A stretch of 27,629 bases of DNA from CAZLGM01 sp964558875 (GCA_964558875.1 CAZLGM010000012.1:1-27629), one strand, 5' to 3'. Shown: positions 8,077-15,373, counted from the first letter of the stretch. Notes: generated by a model from the letters alone, not told the origin. Made by a program: numbers and translations.

Positions 8077-8082
8077 TATAAT
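8077..8082 (+). promoter_or_regulatory. Candidate -10 hexamer for the rubredoxin-like gene
   Basis: A perfect TATAAT lies 58 bp before the ATG at 8141, with TG immediately upstream. No convincing -35 stands at the usual distance. A TTGACA at 8013-8018 is much too far away to pair with it. The stretch 7946-8140 otherwise holds no gene that I can support. Confidence 0.35.
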
Positions 8083-8140
8083 TTGACTGAGCAAAACTGA
8101 TAGAGAAAATCATACCACTTGCAATTTTAGGAGAGAGATC

Positions 8141-8755
8141 ATGAAGAAATGGAAATGTACTGTATGCGGCTATATTCATGAAGGCAGTGCCCCCCCTGAA
8201 AGGTGCCCTGTATGCAGTGCAGGCAGGGAGGAATTTGTTGAGATTGTAGAAGAGCGGGAAACAGTTTCCCAGGAGAGAGACTCAGCAACTCAACAGCAGC
8301 CCGAAGCGGACTCCGGTCAACTTGCTCAACTGGTGCTGGAGAATCATCTTCACCCTATTTCTGTTCATTCGCCAAACGGAATTGTTCCAATGGCAGTACT
8401 TTTCCTGGCTCTTGCTTTGTTTTTCGGCCTTCAAAGTTTTGACAGTGCGGCCTATTACAGCCTGTGTTTCACACTCCTGACCATGCCGCCCGTTCTCATG
8501 ACCGGTTATATAACCTGGAAGAACAAATACAATGGTGTTAAAACTTCACTTTTCATAACAAAGATCGCCGCCAGCGGGGTAGCTATTTCTGTTTTATTTA
8601 TTCTGGTTGTCTGGAGGACAATAAATCAGGATATTCTAACCCAGGCATCATCAGGCCGTTGGCTGTTTCTCCTGCTCTCACTGATTTTGCTCATATCGGT
8701 AGGTGTTGCAGGCCACCTCGGCGGCCAACTGGTTTTTACAAAGAAAAACAAGTAG
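8141..8755 (+). CDS. Rubredoxin-like domain fused to a DUF2231-type membrane domain
   Basis: This 204-residue protein starts with a short rubredoxin-type knuckle pair, CTVCGYIHEG (C6, C9) and CPVC (C22, C25), of the kind found at the C-terminus of rubrerythrins. It would bind one Fe or Zn. An acidic linker (about 31-66) joins it to a four-helix membrane domain (about 82-98, 104-122, 137-157, 174-190). This domain has HPISVHSPNG (H71, H76) and GHLGG (H192), the pattern of DUF2231 proteins. The histidines could bind a metal or haem, but that is inference. The rubredoxin part would face the cytoplasm if the short N-terminal domain is not exported. The start has GGAGAGAGATC upstream. A membrane redox role is plausible; no reaction can be assigned. 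Confidence 0.75.
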   Translation: MKKWKCTVCGYIHEGSAPPERCPVCSAGREEFVEIVEERETVSQERDSATQQQPEADSGQLAQLVLENHLHPISVHSPNGIVPMAVLFLALALFFGLQSFDSAAYYSLCFTLLTMPPVLMTGYITWKNKYNGVKTSLFITKIAASGVAISVLFILVVWRTINQDILTQASSGRWLFLLLSLILLISVGVAGHLGGQLVFTKKNK

Positions 8756-8768
8756 TTCTTGGTGGATA

Positions 8769-8798
8769 ATGTATACTGAAGTGTACATGTCCTTTTTT
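8769..8798 (+). terminator. Possible weak terminator after the rubredoxin-like gene
   Basis: ATGTATAC (8769-8776) pairs with GTGTACAT (8781-8788) around a TGAA loop with one G-U pair. Six T follow at 8793-8798, after a four-base gap. The stem is AT-rich, so efficiency is doubtful. Confidence 0.4.
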
Positions 8799-8876
8799 CA
8801 GTAATACCTGGAAAATGGATCATGTAAAAACGTTTGTGTAACCGATCCCAAAAAAAATCAAAATATGGGGGAACTT

Positions 8877-9164
8877 ATGAAACGTCTGATACTTTTACCT
8901 CTAGTCTTCTGTTTAGCTGGATGCGTGGTAGATGTTGATTCCCGGATTGACAAGATTGGCTATGAATTATATCGGGTGATCAGCTTATCACCCTCGAGTC
9001 TTTCGGGAATCGGTATCTTGGAAGATGCGGCAAAACACGAGGCTGCTGAGTACTGTCGGCAAGCCGGGTTGCGGTTATATATTGTTGAAGAGCTTACCAC
9101 TCAACCGCCATTTATCGGAGACAACCTGCCGAAAGCTGAAATTACCTTTAAGTGTGTCCCATAA
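8877..9164 (+). CDS. Small predicted lipoprotein of unknown function
   Basis: The 95-residue product has a lipoprotein signal: a short basic start (MKRLILLPLVF), a hydrophobic stretch and the lipobox LAGC with the modified Cys at residue 16. The ATG at 8877 is chosen over one at 8865 because GGGGGA lies correctly before it; the upstream ATG would use up that ribosome-binding site. The mature part (about 80 residues) contains two further Cys that could form a disulfide in the periplasm. No family is recognised. It stands alone between the rubredoxin-like gene (same strand) and the convergent inositol-monophosphatase-family gene. Confidence 0.65.
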   Translation: MKRLILLPLVFCLAGCVVDVDSRIDKIGYELYRVISLSPSSLSGIGILEDAAKHEAAEYCRQAGLRLYIVEELTTQPPFIGDNLPKAEITFKCVP

Positions 9165-9216
9165 ACGGAACATCTGACCCATCAGTTGTTTTGGCAGGGA
9201 AAAATGGGATGGAATA

Positions 9217-10032
9217 TTAGATGAGCTTTAACAGCTCAGAATGTAAGATCCCGTTACTGGCAACTGTTTCTCTGCCAAAACATGAATACTTACTGCCGCT
9301 GAAATCGGACAAACGTCCCCCGGCCTCTTCCACAAGCAGCCAGCCGGCTGCCGTGTCCCACGGCTTGAGCTCTAGTTCCCAGAAACCGTCCAGTCGGCCA
9401 CATGCCAGCCAGGCAAGATCCACAGCGGCGGCCCCTGCCCTTCTGATATCACGTACTCTCGGCAATACTGCTTTTATCTGCCTGAGGATGGTTTCCAGGT
9501 TGTCATGGATATTGTACGGAAATCCGGTGGCTAACAGGGCCTGTATAAGTGAAGCCGTTTTGGTTACCCGGATCGGTTCACCGTTCAACCACGAACCGCA
9601 CCCTTTTATCGCGCAAAACAGTTCATCCTGCATGGGACAATAGATCGCACCAATGATCGGTGTTCCGTTTTCAAGAAGGGCAATTGAAACAGCAAAAACA
9701 GGCAGACCATGGGCAAAATTGGTTGTTCCGTCCAATGGATCGATAACCCAGCTCAGACCTTCCGGTTCAACAAGATCCTTGCCCGCCGATTCCTCGGCCA
9801 TCACCTCAACACCCTGGACATCCTGTTCAAGTGAGGCCACGATAGCGGTTTCCGAGGCAACATCTGCTTCGGTGACCAGATCGATTTCCCCCTTCATGGT
9901 GATAGAATGGGGCTTATTGTAAAGATCTTTGACAATGGAACCTCCTGCCAGAGCAGCCCTGCAGCCAGCCAGAAGATATGAAGCCAATTCTTGATTTTCA
10001 ATCTGTTTGACAACCTTATTTATCCGGTTCAT
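9217..10032 (-). CDS. suhB: Inositol-monophosphatase family protein (SuhB-like)
   Basis: The 271-residue protein has the lithium-sensitive phosphatase signatures: the AEES motif (E80), WVIDPLDGTTNFAHG at 95-109 (metal ligands D98, D101) and WDTAAG at 225-230 (D226). It should hydrolyse myo-inositol-1-phosphate or a related sugar monophosphate (or fructose-1,6-bisphosphate in some relatives) with Mg2+. The exact substrate cannot be read from sequence. In E. coli SuhB also acts in rRNA antitermination, which should not be assumed here. The HD-domain gene lies 36 bp upstream on the same strand. The ATG start has only a weak purine-rich site upstream. Confidence 0.88.
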   Translation of the reverse strand: MNRINKVVKQIENQELASYLLAGCRAALAGGSIVKDLYNKPHSITMKGEIDLVTEADVASETAIVASLEQDVQGVEVMAEESAGKDLVEPEGLSWVIDPLDGTTNFAHGLPVFAVSIALLENGTPIIGAIYCPMQDELFCAIKGCGSWLNGEPIRVTKTASLIQALLATGFPYNIHDNLETILRQIKAVLPRVRDIRRAGAAAVDLAWLACGRLDGFWELELKPWDTAAGWLLVEEAGGRLSDFSGSKYSCFGRETVASNGILHSELLKLI

Positions 10033-10068
10033 TCGTTTTTCGTCTTTAATATATGGTTGGTTCTTCTG

Positions 10069-10641
10069 TTACAAACCAAGTTCATCGGAAATGTCCTGCA
10101 TTGCTTTTAAAGCTATATCGCAGAACTGATTTACCTCCAGACCAAGATTGCTGCACTCAGCTATGATCTCCCTGTTGGCGCCGCGGGCAAATGCCTTTTC
10201 CTTGAAACGCTTTCGAACTGATTTGGGTTTGACCGAAGCAAGCTTCTTATCAGGATAGACAAGCGTCGTGGCAATTACCAGACCGGTGATGGTCTCTCCC
10301 GCTGCCAGTGCGTGCTGAAATAGCGTACTCCGCCGGTCTTCATGGGCCTTTTCATTATGCAGTCGAATGGCCTCAATGATCTCGTCATCAACGCCATTTT
10401 TTTTGAGAATCTCTACTGTTTCATGGGTGTGGGTGGAGAGGTCGGGCTGGCTTTCAACATCAAGGTCATGGAGTAAGCCGGCCAGCCCCCATTGTTCCTC
10501 GTCTCTTCCGAGATGGTTGGCTAAGGCCTTCATAACCGCTTCACTCGCCAGGCAATGTTTCACCATGTTCTGATTGGTGACGTGTTGGTGGAGGAGGTTC
10601 AGCGCATCCTCCCGACTGATCCCGTAGTTGCTGTTATTCAT
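10069..10641 (-). CDS. HD-domain protein, putative phosphohydrolase
   Basis: From the ATG at 10639-10641 the product is 190 residues. The HD motif is visible as H29, H58-D59 in GLLHDLD and D61, with further conserved histidines at 71, 73 and 95, so it probably binds a divalent metal and hydrolyses a phosphate ester or nucleotide. Substrate is unknown. An in-frame ATG 63 bases further upstream (10704) was rejected: the family begins close to ISREDALNLL, and the extra segment has no ribosome-binding site. The suhB-like gene follows 36 bp downstream, while yaaA is divergent, leaving 145 bp between them. Confidence 0.75.
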   Translation of the reverse strand: MNNSNYGISREDALNLLHQHVTNQNMVKHCLASEAVMKALANHLGRDEEQWGLAGLLHDLDVESQPDLSTHTHETVEILKKNGVDDEIIEAIRLHNEKAHEDRRSTLFQHALAAGETITGLVIATTLVYPDKKLASVKPKSVRKRFKEKAFARGANREIIAECSNLGLEVNQFCDIALKAMQDISDELGL

Positions 10642-10786
10642 ATCCGTATCCGTGGCAGAGAATAGTATTTGTGTATATAGTGCGAGATGATACTCAATTA
10701 TCATATTGGAAACAAAAATTGCCGGGACAAGCCATCCGCACGAATGCAGGAAAAGAATAAAGAATCAGATTCAGAAAAAAACCGAC

Positions 10787-11548
10787 ATGATATTTCTCAT
10801 TTCTCCTTCCAAAACGCAGGATTTCACACCTTCTTCAATCTCGTACTCAACCACATCAGAGTTGATTGATCAAAGCGATCTTCTCATAAATACGCTCAAA
10901 GGATTTTCCGAGGAACAACTCAGATCATTGATGAAGATCAGTGAAAAACTGGCAACCCTCAATCATCAGCGTTTTCAGGATTTTCACCTGCCCTTTGATC
11001 TGAAGAACAGCAAACAGGCTCTTTTGGCCTTTAAGGGCGATGTGTATGATGGGATAGATGTAGACAATTACACCGATGATGACTTCCGGTTTGCCCAGAA
11101 AAGCATGCGCATTCTCTCAGGTCTCTATGGTATTCTGCGGCCGCTTGATCTCATTCAGCCGTATCGGCTGGAGATGGGAACCAAGCTGACAACCGATCGG
11201 GGCTCGAATCTCTATTCATTCTGGGATGACCGCATCACCAGAATACTCAACCGGGAAATGGACAGCAGCAGTGACCGGACAATCGTCAATCTTGCCTCAT
11301 TGGAATATTTCAAGGTCATCCAGAAAAAAAAGCTCGATGGCCGTATTCTCACCCTGTCCTTCAAAGAGAACAAGAACGGTATATTCAAAGTTATCGGAAT
11401 CTATGCCAAAAAAGCAAGAGGGATGATGTCTGACTTCATCATTCAAAACCGAATTGAAGATGTCGGGCAGTTAAAGGAGTTCAGCGGTGGTGGTTACAGC
11501 TATCAAGATAAGCTGTCAACGGCTGATAATTGGGTCTATACACGCTAG
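10787..11548 (+). CDS. yaaA: YaaA-family protein (DUF328), peroxide-stress associated
   Basis: From the ATG at 10787 the 253-residue product begins MIFLISPSKTQDF, matching the family start (E. coli YaaA begins MLILISPAKTLD). Conserved blocks include LAFKGDVYDG, SGLYGILRPLDLIQPYRLEMG, NLASLEYFK and YAKKARGMMSDFII. In E. coli YaaA limits free iron and DNA damage during peroxide stress and binds DNA. A 27-residue upstream extension is open in frame but lacks a ribosome-binding site and family support. The gene is divergent from the HD gene and convergent with the IscA/ErpA-type gene. A near-palindrome in the divergent region (10687-10704) could be an operator. Confidence 0.9.
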   Translation: MIFLISPSKTQDFTPSSISYSTTSELIDQSDLLINTLKGFSEEQLRSLMKISEKLATLNHQRFQDFHLPFDLKNSKQALLAFKGDVYDGIDVDNYTDDDFRFAQKSMRILSGLYGILRPLDLIQPYRLEMGTKLTTDRGSNLYSFWDDRITRILNREMDSSSDRTIVNLASLEYFKVIQKKKLDGRILTLSFKENKNGIFKVIGIYAKKARGMMSDFIIQNRIEDVGQLKEFSGGGYSYQDKLSTADNWVYTR

Positions 11549-11621
11549 TCCGAATCTCTGATGGTTTTGAGGATTATTACGGCCTGGCGGCCTACCAGCT
11601 TATACTTCGGACGATTAAAAC

Positions 11622-11663
11622 AAAAAAAGGCCTGAAGCCGATACTAAATCGTCTTCAGGCCTT
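11622..11663 (-). terminator. Strong terminator after the Fe-S carrier gene
   Basis: A perfect 11-bp inverted repeat AAGGCCTGAAG (11627-11637) and CTTCAGGCCTT (11653-11663) is followed, reading leftward, by a seven-T run (11622-11628, partly in the stem). It lies in the convergent space between yaaA and the IscA/ErpA-type gene and serves leftward transcripts. The stem may also slow rightward ones, which have no T tract. Confidence 0.8.
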
Positions 11664-11718
11664 AAACTTCTATGTTGTTGACAAGCTGGCTGCTTATCAC
11701 GCCTGCTATATCAAATGG

Positions 11719-12075
11719 TTAATTGTTACATGAGCCCTTTTCAATCTTCGGCATACCTGCCAGGCCAAAGCTCTGGCCGCAACCACAGGTTGATTGGCTT
11801 CTTTCATTAGTAAACTGCAGACCGCCATGGATCAGATCATCGGAATAATCGATGACAAGCCCGTCAATATAGTTGGCGATACCAACATCAGCAACGATCC
11901 GAATATCACCCTGAGTATAGACGATGCCCTCATCATCTTTCATTTTATCTGCAATTTCAGCATCGTAGGTTAAGCCGGCACAGCCGCCTTCGGTTACACC
12001 AATTCGTACAAATTGATCTACCCCAAGCTTTGCCTTCAACATTGCCTCGGCATTTTCCTTAATTGTTATATTCAT
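11719..12075 (-). CDS. IscA/ErpA-type iron-sulfur cluster carrier (A-type, HesB family)
   Basis: This 118-residue protein has the three A-type carrier cysteines: C32 in EGGCAGLTY and C97/C99 in STCGCGQSF. It would accept and pass Fe-S clusters to apoproteins in the cytoplasm. IscA, SufA and ErpA cannot be separated by sequence here because no isc or suf operon is adjacent. The ATG is preceded by GGGAGGAACAT, a strong ribosome-binding site. It appears to be a single-gene unit: a TTGACA and a dyad lie upstream (12087-12140) and a strong terminator lies downstream. tRNA-Leu, on the same strand, is separated from it by its own terminator. Confidence 0.92.
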   Translation of the reverse strand: MNITIKENAEAMLKAKLGVDQFVRIGVTEGGCAGLTYDAEIADKMKDDEGIVYTQGDIRIVADVGIANYIDGLVIDYSDDLIHGGLQFTNERSQSTCGCGQSFGLAGMPKIEKGSCNN

Positions 12076-12086
12076 ATGTTCCTCCC

Positions 12087-12140
12087 TTGTTGATAATTGT
12101 TATTAACTAGACACAATTATTCTCAACTGAAAAATGTCAA
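12087..12140 (-). promoter_or_regulatory. Promoter region of the Fe-S carrier gene with a dyad operator candidate
   Basis: On the minus strand a perfect TTGACA (12135-12140) stands upstream. Below it is an inverted repeat, 14-nt arms 12087-12100 and 12113-12126, matching at 11 of 14 with a perfect core ATAATTGT/ACAATTAT. The -10 is not clear; the dyad covers the expected position and the leader. A repressor site, possibly for an iron- or Fe-S-responsive regulator, is inferred only from the gene's role. Confidence 0.4.
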
Positions 12141-12172
12141 GGCATATAAAATCACTTTTCCAGCTTCTCAAT

Positions 12173-12210
12173 AAAAAAGCCCAATCCCATATTTAAACAA
12201 GGATTGGGCT
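12173..12210 (-). terminator. Terminator after tRNA-Leu
   Basis: AGCCCAATCC (12178-12187) pairs perfectly with GGATTGGGCT (12201-12210). Leftward, the stem runs into six T (12173-12178). It starts 12 bases after the tRNA-Leu CCA end. Confidence 0.85.
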
Positions 12211-12221
12211 CTTTATCAATA

Positions 12222-12308
12222 TGGTGCCGGAGGTCGGAGTCGAACCGACACGGGGCAAGCCCCGCTGGATTTTGAGTCCAGTGCGTCTACCAATTTCACC
12301 ACTCCGGC
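12222..12308 (-). tRNA. tRNA-Leu (anticodon CAA)
   Basis: The minus strand gives a class II tRNA of 87 nt. The acceptor is GCCGGAG/CTCCGGC with discriminator A and encoded CCA (12222-12224), and the D arm contains GGTAGACGC. The anticodon stem CTGGA/TCCAG encloses CTCAAAA, with anticodon CAA at 12272-12274. A variable arm CGGGGCTTGCCCCG and a T arm with GTTCGACTC follow. The long variable arm and A73 fit tRNA-Leu, reading UUG. Confidence 0.95.
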
Positions 12309-12318
12309 ATGGAGCGGC

Positions 12319-12348
12319 ATATTACCGCATATCCTTATAGGCAGTCAA
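12319..12348 (-). promoter_or_regulatory. Candidate promoter of tRNA-Leu
   Basis: On the minus strand TTGACT (12343-12348) lies 18 bp from TAATAT (12319-12324), ten bases before the mature tRNA 5' end. The predicted leader would be only a few bases. Read-through from pgsA, whose stop is 56 bp upstream, is the alternative. Confidence 0.45.
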
Positions 12349-12364
12349 GGGGAAAGGAAATGAC

Positions 12365-12928
12365 TTACTTGGCTGTTTCGAAAAACACGTCTCTGAGTTT
12401 ATAAAAATATTCCACCGCCGCCCAGACGGCGATGATCAGCGCCCCGTAAATAAATCCCATACCGATCTCATGCTGATACGGTACCGGGAGTACATTCAAG
12501 GGGAATATCAGAAAGCCCAGACCAAGGTACTGGAAGGTGGACTTGATCTTCCCCAGTTGGCCAGCTGCCACCACTTTTCCGGTTGAAGCGGCAAGCCCCC
12601 TGAAGCCGGTGACAATAATCTCGCGACAAATGATGAGCAGGCAGACCCATGCCGGTATCCGGCCAAGAGGGATGAGCATCACCAGGACGGTTGTCACCAG
12701 GGCTTTATCGGCCAATGGGTCCATGAGTTTACCAAGAACCGTCTCAATCTCCCATTTTCTGGCGACATAGCCGTCAACAAAATCAGTGATGGCGGCAACG
12801 GTGAACACCCAGAACGACCACAGTCCAATAGTGGTCGTCTGTTCGATTGAGAAAAGTACAACGAGGACCGGGATCAGAAGAAAGCGAAAACCGGTCAATA
12901 TGTTAGGGACCGTCAGCAGCTGTTTCAT
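12365..12928 (-). CDS. pgsA: CDP-diacylglycerol--glycerol-3-phosphate 3-phosphatidyltransferase
   Basis: The 187-residue integral membrane protein carries the complete CDP-alcohol phosphatidyltransferase motif: D49, D52-G53, A56-R57, G66, D70, D74 in DFVDGYVARKWE and GKLMDPLADK. It makes phosphatidylglycerol phosphate from CDP-diacylglycerol and glycerol-3-phosphate at the cytoplasmic membrane. About five or six hydrophobic segments are visible. The ATG at 12926-12928 is preferred over the TTG codon immediately before it; both sit behind AAGGT. The lytic transglycosylase gene is 33 bp upstream on the same strand, so both may belong to one cell-envelope transcript. Confidence 0.92.
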   Translation of the reverse strand: MKQLLTVPNILTGFRFLLIPVLVVLFSIEQTTTIGLWSFWVFTVAAITDFVDGYVARKWEIETVLGKLMDPLADKALVTTVLVMLIPLGRIPAWVCLLIICREIIVTGFRGLAASTGKVVAAGQLGKIKSTFQYLGLGFLIFPLNVLPVPYQHEIGMGFIYGALIIAVWAAVEYFYKLRDVFFETAK

Positions 12929-12961
12929 CAAATGACCTTAATTATCCCTGCTCGACACTAC

Positions 12962-13654
12962 TTAATTGGTAATCAACAGCTTGCCAATATTAATCACCGA
13001 TCGTGTCGGAAGAGCGGCTGCGATATTATTCCTATACAGTTTGTAAAATAACAGGACCTTGCGGACATATTCCACGGTTTCGGGAATTGCCGGAACCCTG
13101 TTTTTCTTTTTAACAAGAGTGGGCCCAGCGTTATAGGCAGCAAGAGCCAGCTTCACATCGCCCCTGAACAAATCAAGCATCTGCTTTAAATAACGGCTGC
13201 CGCCATCAATATTGGCTTGAGGGTCAAAGGGATTTTTTACTCTCAATTTTTCAGCCGTCAGCGGCATGAGTTGCATCAATCCCTGGGCGCCTTTGGAAGA
13301 AACCGCATATCGATCAAAGTCGGATTCAGCCCTGATAACCGCTTTGATCAGGAATGGGTCAATTTTATGGTGGATACCATAACGTCTGATATAGTTGTCA
13401 TAACGGTCTGGATTGTTCCAGCTGCTTCTTGTGTATTTATGAATATTGCTAAAATCACGCTCAACAACCGTATCCTTTAACCAGTGTTTTCCGTTTTTCA
13501 GGGACGCGCAATTGCTACTCTGTCTGACATTGGTAAATTCAATCTCGCCCTGATTGTTCTCGCAGACAAACATTTTCGCCCATAGGGAATGGGACGAAAA
13601 CATGGTCAGCAGAACGATCAGCAGCGACAATAATATCAGCCTGAGTGGAGCCAT
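12962..13654 (-). CDS. Secreted lytic transglycosylase (SLT family 1)
   Basis: The 230-residue product has a Sec signal (hydrophobic 4-25, likely cleaved near SHSLWA-K). A short N-terminal segment follows with three Cys and the pattern KMFVCENNQGEIEF (DUF4124-like). Then comes the SLT domain with the catalytic Glu E110 in AVIRAESDF, GLMQLMP (125-131) and AAYNAGP (172-178). It would cleave peptidoglycan between MurNAc and GlcNAc, leaving 1,6-anhydro ends in the periplasm. The ATG has AGGA about eight bases upstream. It lies between transaldolase (31 bp upstream) and pgsA (33 bp downstream) on one strand. MltC/Slt subtype is not assigned. Confidence 0.9.
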   Translation of the reverse strand: MAPLRLILLSLLIVLLTMFSSHSLWAKMFVCENNQGEIEFTNVRQSSNCASLKNGKHWLKDTVVERDFSNIHKYTRSSWNNPDRYDNYIRRYGIHHKIDPFLIKAVIRAESDFDRYAVSSKGAQGLMQLMPLTAEKLRVKNPFDPQANIDGGSRYLKQMLDLFRGDVKLALAAYNAGPTLVKKKNRVPAIPETVEYVRKVLLFYKLYRNNIAAALPTRSVINIGKLLITN

Positions 13655-13685
13655 TTACATAATCCTGAATCTGTGATGGTTGTTG

Positions 13686-14330
13686 TTATTTTTTCCTTTT
13701 TTCCCAATCTGCCAGAAACTGTTCCATACCGCTGTCGGTTAACGGATGTTTGGCCAACTGTTCGATCACCTTGAGTGGAATGGTCGCAATATCGGCTCCG
13801 ATCATTAGGGAATCACGAACATGCAGGGGATTCCTGACACTGGCAACGATCACCTCCGAAGTATAGCCGTAATTGCGATAAATTGTGACAATATCTTCAA
13901 TGAGTTCCATACCGTTTTGAGAAATGTCGTCCAGCCTGCCGACAAAGGGACTCACGAAGGTGGCACCGGCCTTGGCCGCCAGAAGTGCCTGAGTAGAGGA
14001 AAATACCAGGGTGACGTTTGTTTGAATTCCCAATGAAGTCAGCTGCTTTACAGCTTTGAGACCCTCAACAATCATTGGAATCTTGATAACGATATTGTCG
14101 GCGATCTTAACCAACTCTTTGGCTTCGGCGACCATACCGTCGGCATCGAGACTGACAACCTCGGCGCTGACAGGGCCGTCGACGATTGCACAGATATCTT
14201 TCAATATCTCTTCAAAGGGTTTGTCTTCTTTGGCTACAAGGGAGGGGTTGGTGGTGACGCCGTCAACCATCCCCATCTCGACGCCTCTTTTGATTTCATC
14301 TCTATTTGCGGTATCGATAAAAAATTTCAT
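13686..14330 (-). CDS. tal: Transaldolase, short TalC/fructose-6-phosphate aldolase type
   Basis: The 214-residue protein is the short transaldolase form, with MKFFIDTANRDEI at the start, DGVTTNPSL (23-31), the Schiff-base Lys K83 in NIVIKIPM, and FVSPFVGRLDD. Family members act as transaldolases in the pentose phosphate pathway or as fructose-6-phosphate aldolases; the sequence alone does not decide between them. GGGAGTGAAAAA precedes the ATG. The stop of the upstream PP0621-like gene overlaps this ATG (ATGA), so translation is probably coupled. Confidence 0.93.
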   Translation of the reverse strand: MKFFIDTANRDEIKRGVEMGMVDGVTTNPSLVAKEDKPFEEILKDICAIVDGPVSAEVVSLDADGMVAEAKELVKIADNIVIKIPMIVEGLKAVKQLTSLGIQTNVTLVFSSTQALLAAKAGATFVSPFVGRLDDISQNGMELIEDIVTIYRNYGYTSEVIVASVRNPLHVRDSLMIGADIATIPLKVIEQLAKHPLTDSGMEQFLADWEKRKK

Positions 14331-14602
14331 TTTTTCACTCCCTGTTCTCTGACAAAAGTATCACAGCATGTGTCGCTGCAGAAATAAACCATAGACTTGC
14401 CGACCTGTAAACGGACAGCCTGTTTTTGGGGAATAAGGGTATGACAAACCGGATCTTCGACCAGCATATCGGTGACAGCAGGATCATCGAAAGAGCCGTT
14501 CTTTTCCAGCGGTTTCGATTTCTTCTTTTTCCAACCGGCAATTATCAACCGGTAACCGATATAAATAAGAATCGCTATAATAGCAAGACGCAAGGGATGC
14601 AT
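14327..14602 (-). CDS. Small membrane-anchored PP0621/TRASH-like metal-binding protein
   Basis: The 91-residue product has one N-terminal membrane helix (about 4-23) and a basic stop-transfer patch (KKKKSK). A C-terminal treble-clef-like cysteine module follows: DPVCHTLIP (C53), then YFCSDTCCDTF (C75, C79, C80). This resembles the PP0621 family and the TRASH/YHS modules thought to bind metals. Function is unknown; metal sensing or delivery at the membrane is only a guess. AAGGAAG precedes the ATG. Its stop overlaps the transaldolase start by four bases, a coupling with no obvious metabolic logic. Confidence 0.7.
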   Translation of the reverse strand: MHPLRLAIIAILIYIGYRLIIAGWKKKKSKPLEKNGSFDDPAVTDMLVEDPVCHTLIPQKQAVRLQVGKSMVYFCSDTCCDTFVREQGVKK

Positions 14603-14743
14603 TCAGTCTTCCTTATGCCTGCAGTCAATTGGGCTCCTGTTCATAATCCCCTTTTTGTCACTGCTCAGTTACCAAGATGAAGAAACTGCATCGCGTGAAA
14701 CGCAACTTTATGCTCACGCGGTACTCCTTCAACACACCGATCT

Positions 14744-14773
14744 ATTATACAGTCACTTTCTCTGTAAAGTCCA
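14744..14773 (-). promoter_or_regulatory. Candidate promoter for the PP0621-tal-slt-pgsA genes
   Basis: On the minus strand TGGACT (14768-14773, four of six matches) lies 18 bp before a perfect TATAAT (14744-14749). It lies in the 211-bp gap between folK and the PP0621-like gene and would give a leader of about 135 nt. No terminator for the upstream operon is visible in the same gap. Confidence 0.45.
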
Positions 14774-14813
14774 TCGGAATTGTTGAAATGAAACACAGGT
14801 TATCAGTTCCTTT

Positions 14814-15359
14814 TTATGAATTATCTTCCCAGGTCCCCCGCTTAATTTTCTGCTGGGCGACCTCGCCTTCCCTGATTGCCGCATAGAGTTTACGGCACAT
14901 GGAAACAACCGTCTCCCCGGTTACCGGATCCCTATAGGTGGGCTCGATTTCCACCATCGGCACCAGCACAAAAAGCCGCTCACCAATTCTGGGATGCGGG
15001 ACAATGCAATCCTGTTCGTTCACCACACGATGACTGTAATAGAGAAGATCGAGATCAAGGGTTCGATCCCGGGGAAGCTGGTTTGAGCTGGTCCGATCGC
15101 GGCCCAACTCTTCTTCGACACCTAAGAGAAGGTGGAGCAGCTTGACCGGTGAAAGTAAGGTCTCAATACGGCCGACACAATTGGTAAATTGGTTTTCAGA
15201 CTCCATACCCACCGGGTCGGAAAAAAAGGGGCTGGAAAGTGTGGTCAACCTAATGGTGTCCTCATTTCCCAGCCGTTTCCAAGCCTGTTGGATGGTCTGC
15301 CTTCCGTTGCCAAGGTTTGAACCAAGTCCAATAAAAGCCGTATAATAAATATCCTGCAC
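14814..15359 (-). CDS. folK: 2-amino-4-hydroxy-6-hydroxymethyldihydropteridine diphosphokinase
   Basis: The 181-residue protein is a complete HPPK with IGLGSNLGN (10-18), PRDRTLDLDLLYY and VPHPRIGERLFVLVP. It transfers pyrophosphate from ATP to 6-hydroxymethyl-7,8-dihydropterin in folate synthesis. The start is GTG at 15357-15359, 14 bases after the dapB stop, with a modest GGA-containing site. It is the last gene of the arginine/lysine run, and no terminator is visible directly after it. A lone folate gene at the end of an amino-acid operon is unusual but may simply reflect operon accretion. Confidence 0.93.
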   Translation of the reverse strand: MQDIYYTAFIGLGSNLGNGRQTIQQAWKRLGNEDTIRLTTLSSPFFSDPVGMESENQFTNCVGRIETLLSPVKLLHLLLGVEEELGRDRTSSNQLPRDRTLDLDLLYYSHRVVNEQDCIVPHPRIGERLFVLVPMVEIEPTYRDPVTGETVVSMCRKLYAAIREGEVAQQKIKRGTWEDNS

Positions 15360-15373
15360 TATTGCGTCCGGTA

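Noticed and set aside
7912..8094. 60-codon leftward frame downstream of ssrA
   Set aside because: It overlaps the ssrA terminator, is AT-rich with low-complexity Lys/Tyr content, and has no ribosome-binding site.
11548..11612. GTCCGAA/TTCGGAC inverted repeat after yaaA as a rightward terminator
   Set aside because: Only seven pairs across a loop of about 50 bases and no following T run.
11530..11733. 67-codon rightward frame after yaaA
   Set aside because: It runs through the strong terminator and overlaps both yaaA and the Fe-S carrier gene ends; no ribosome-binding site.
14677..14886. 69-codon rightward frame in the folK/PP0621 gap
   Set aside because: It extends antisense into folK and lies across the likely leftward promoter; composition is not protein-like.
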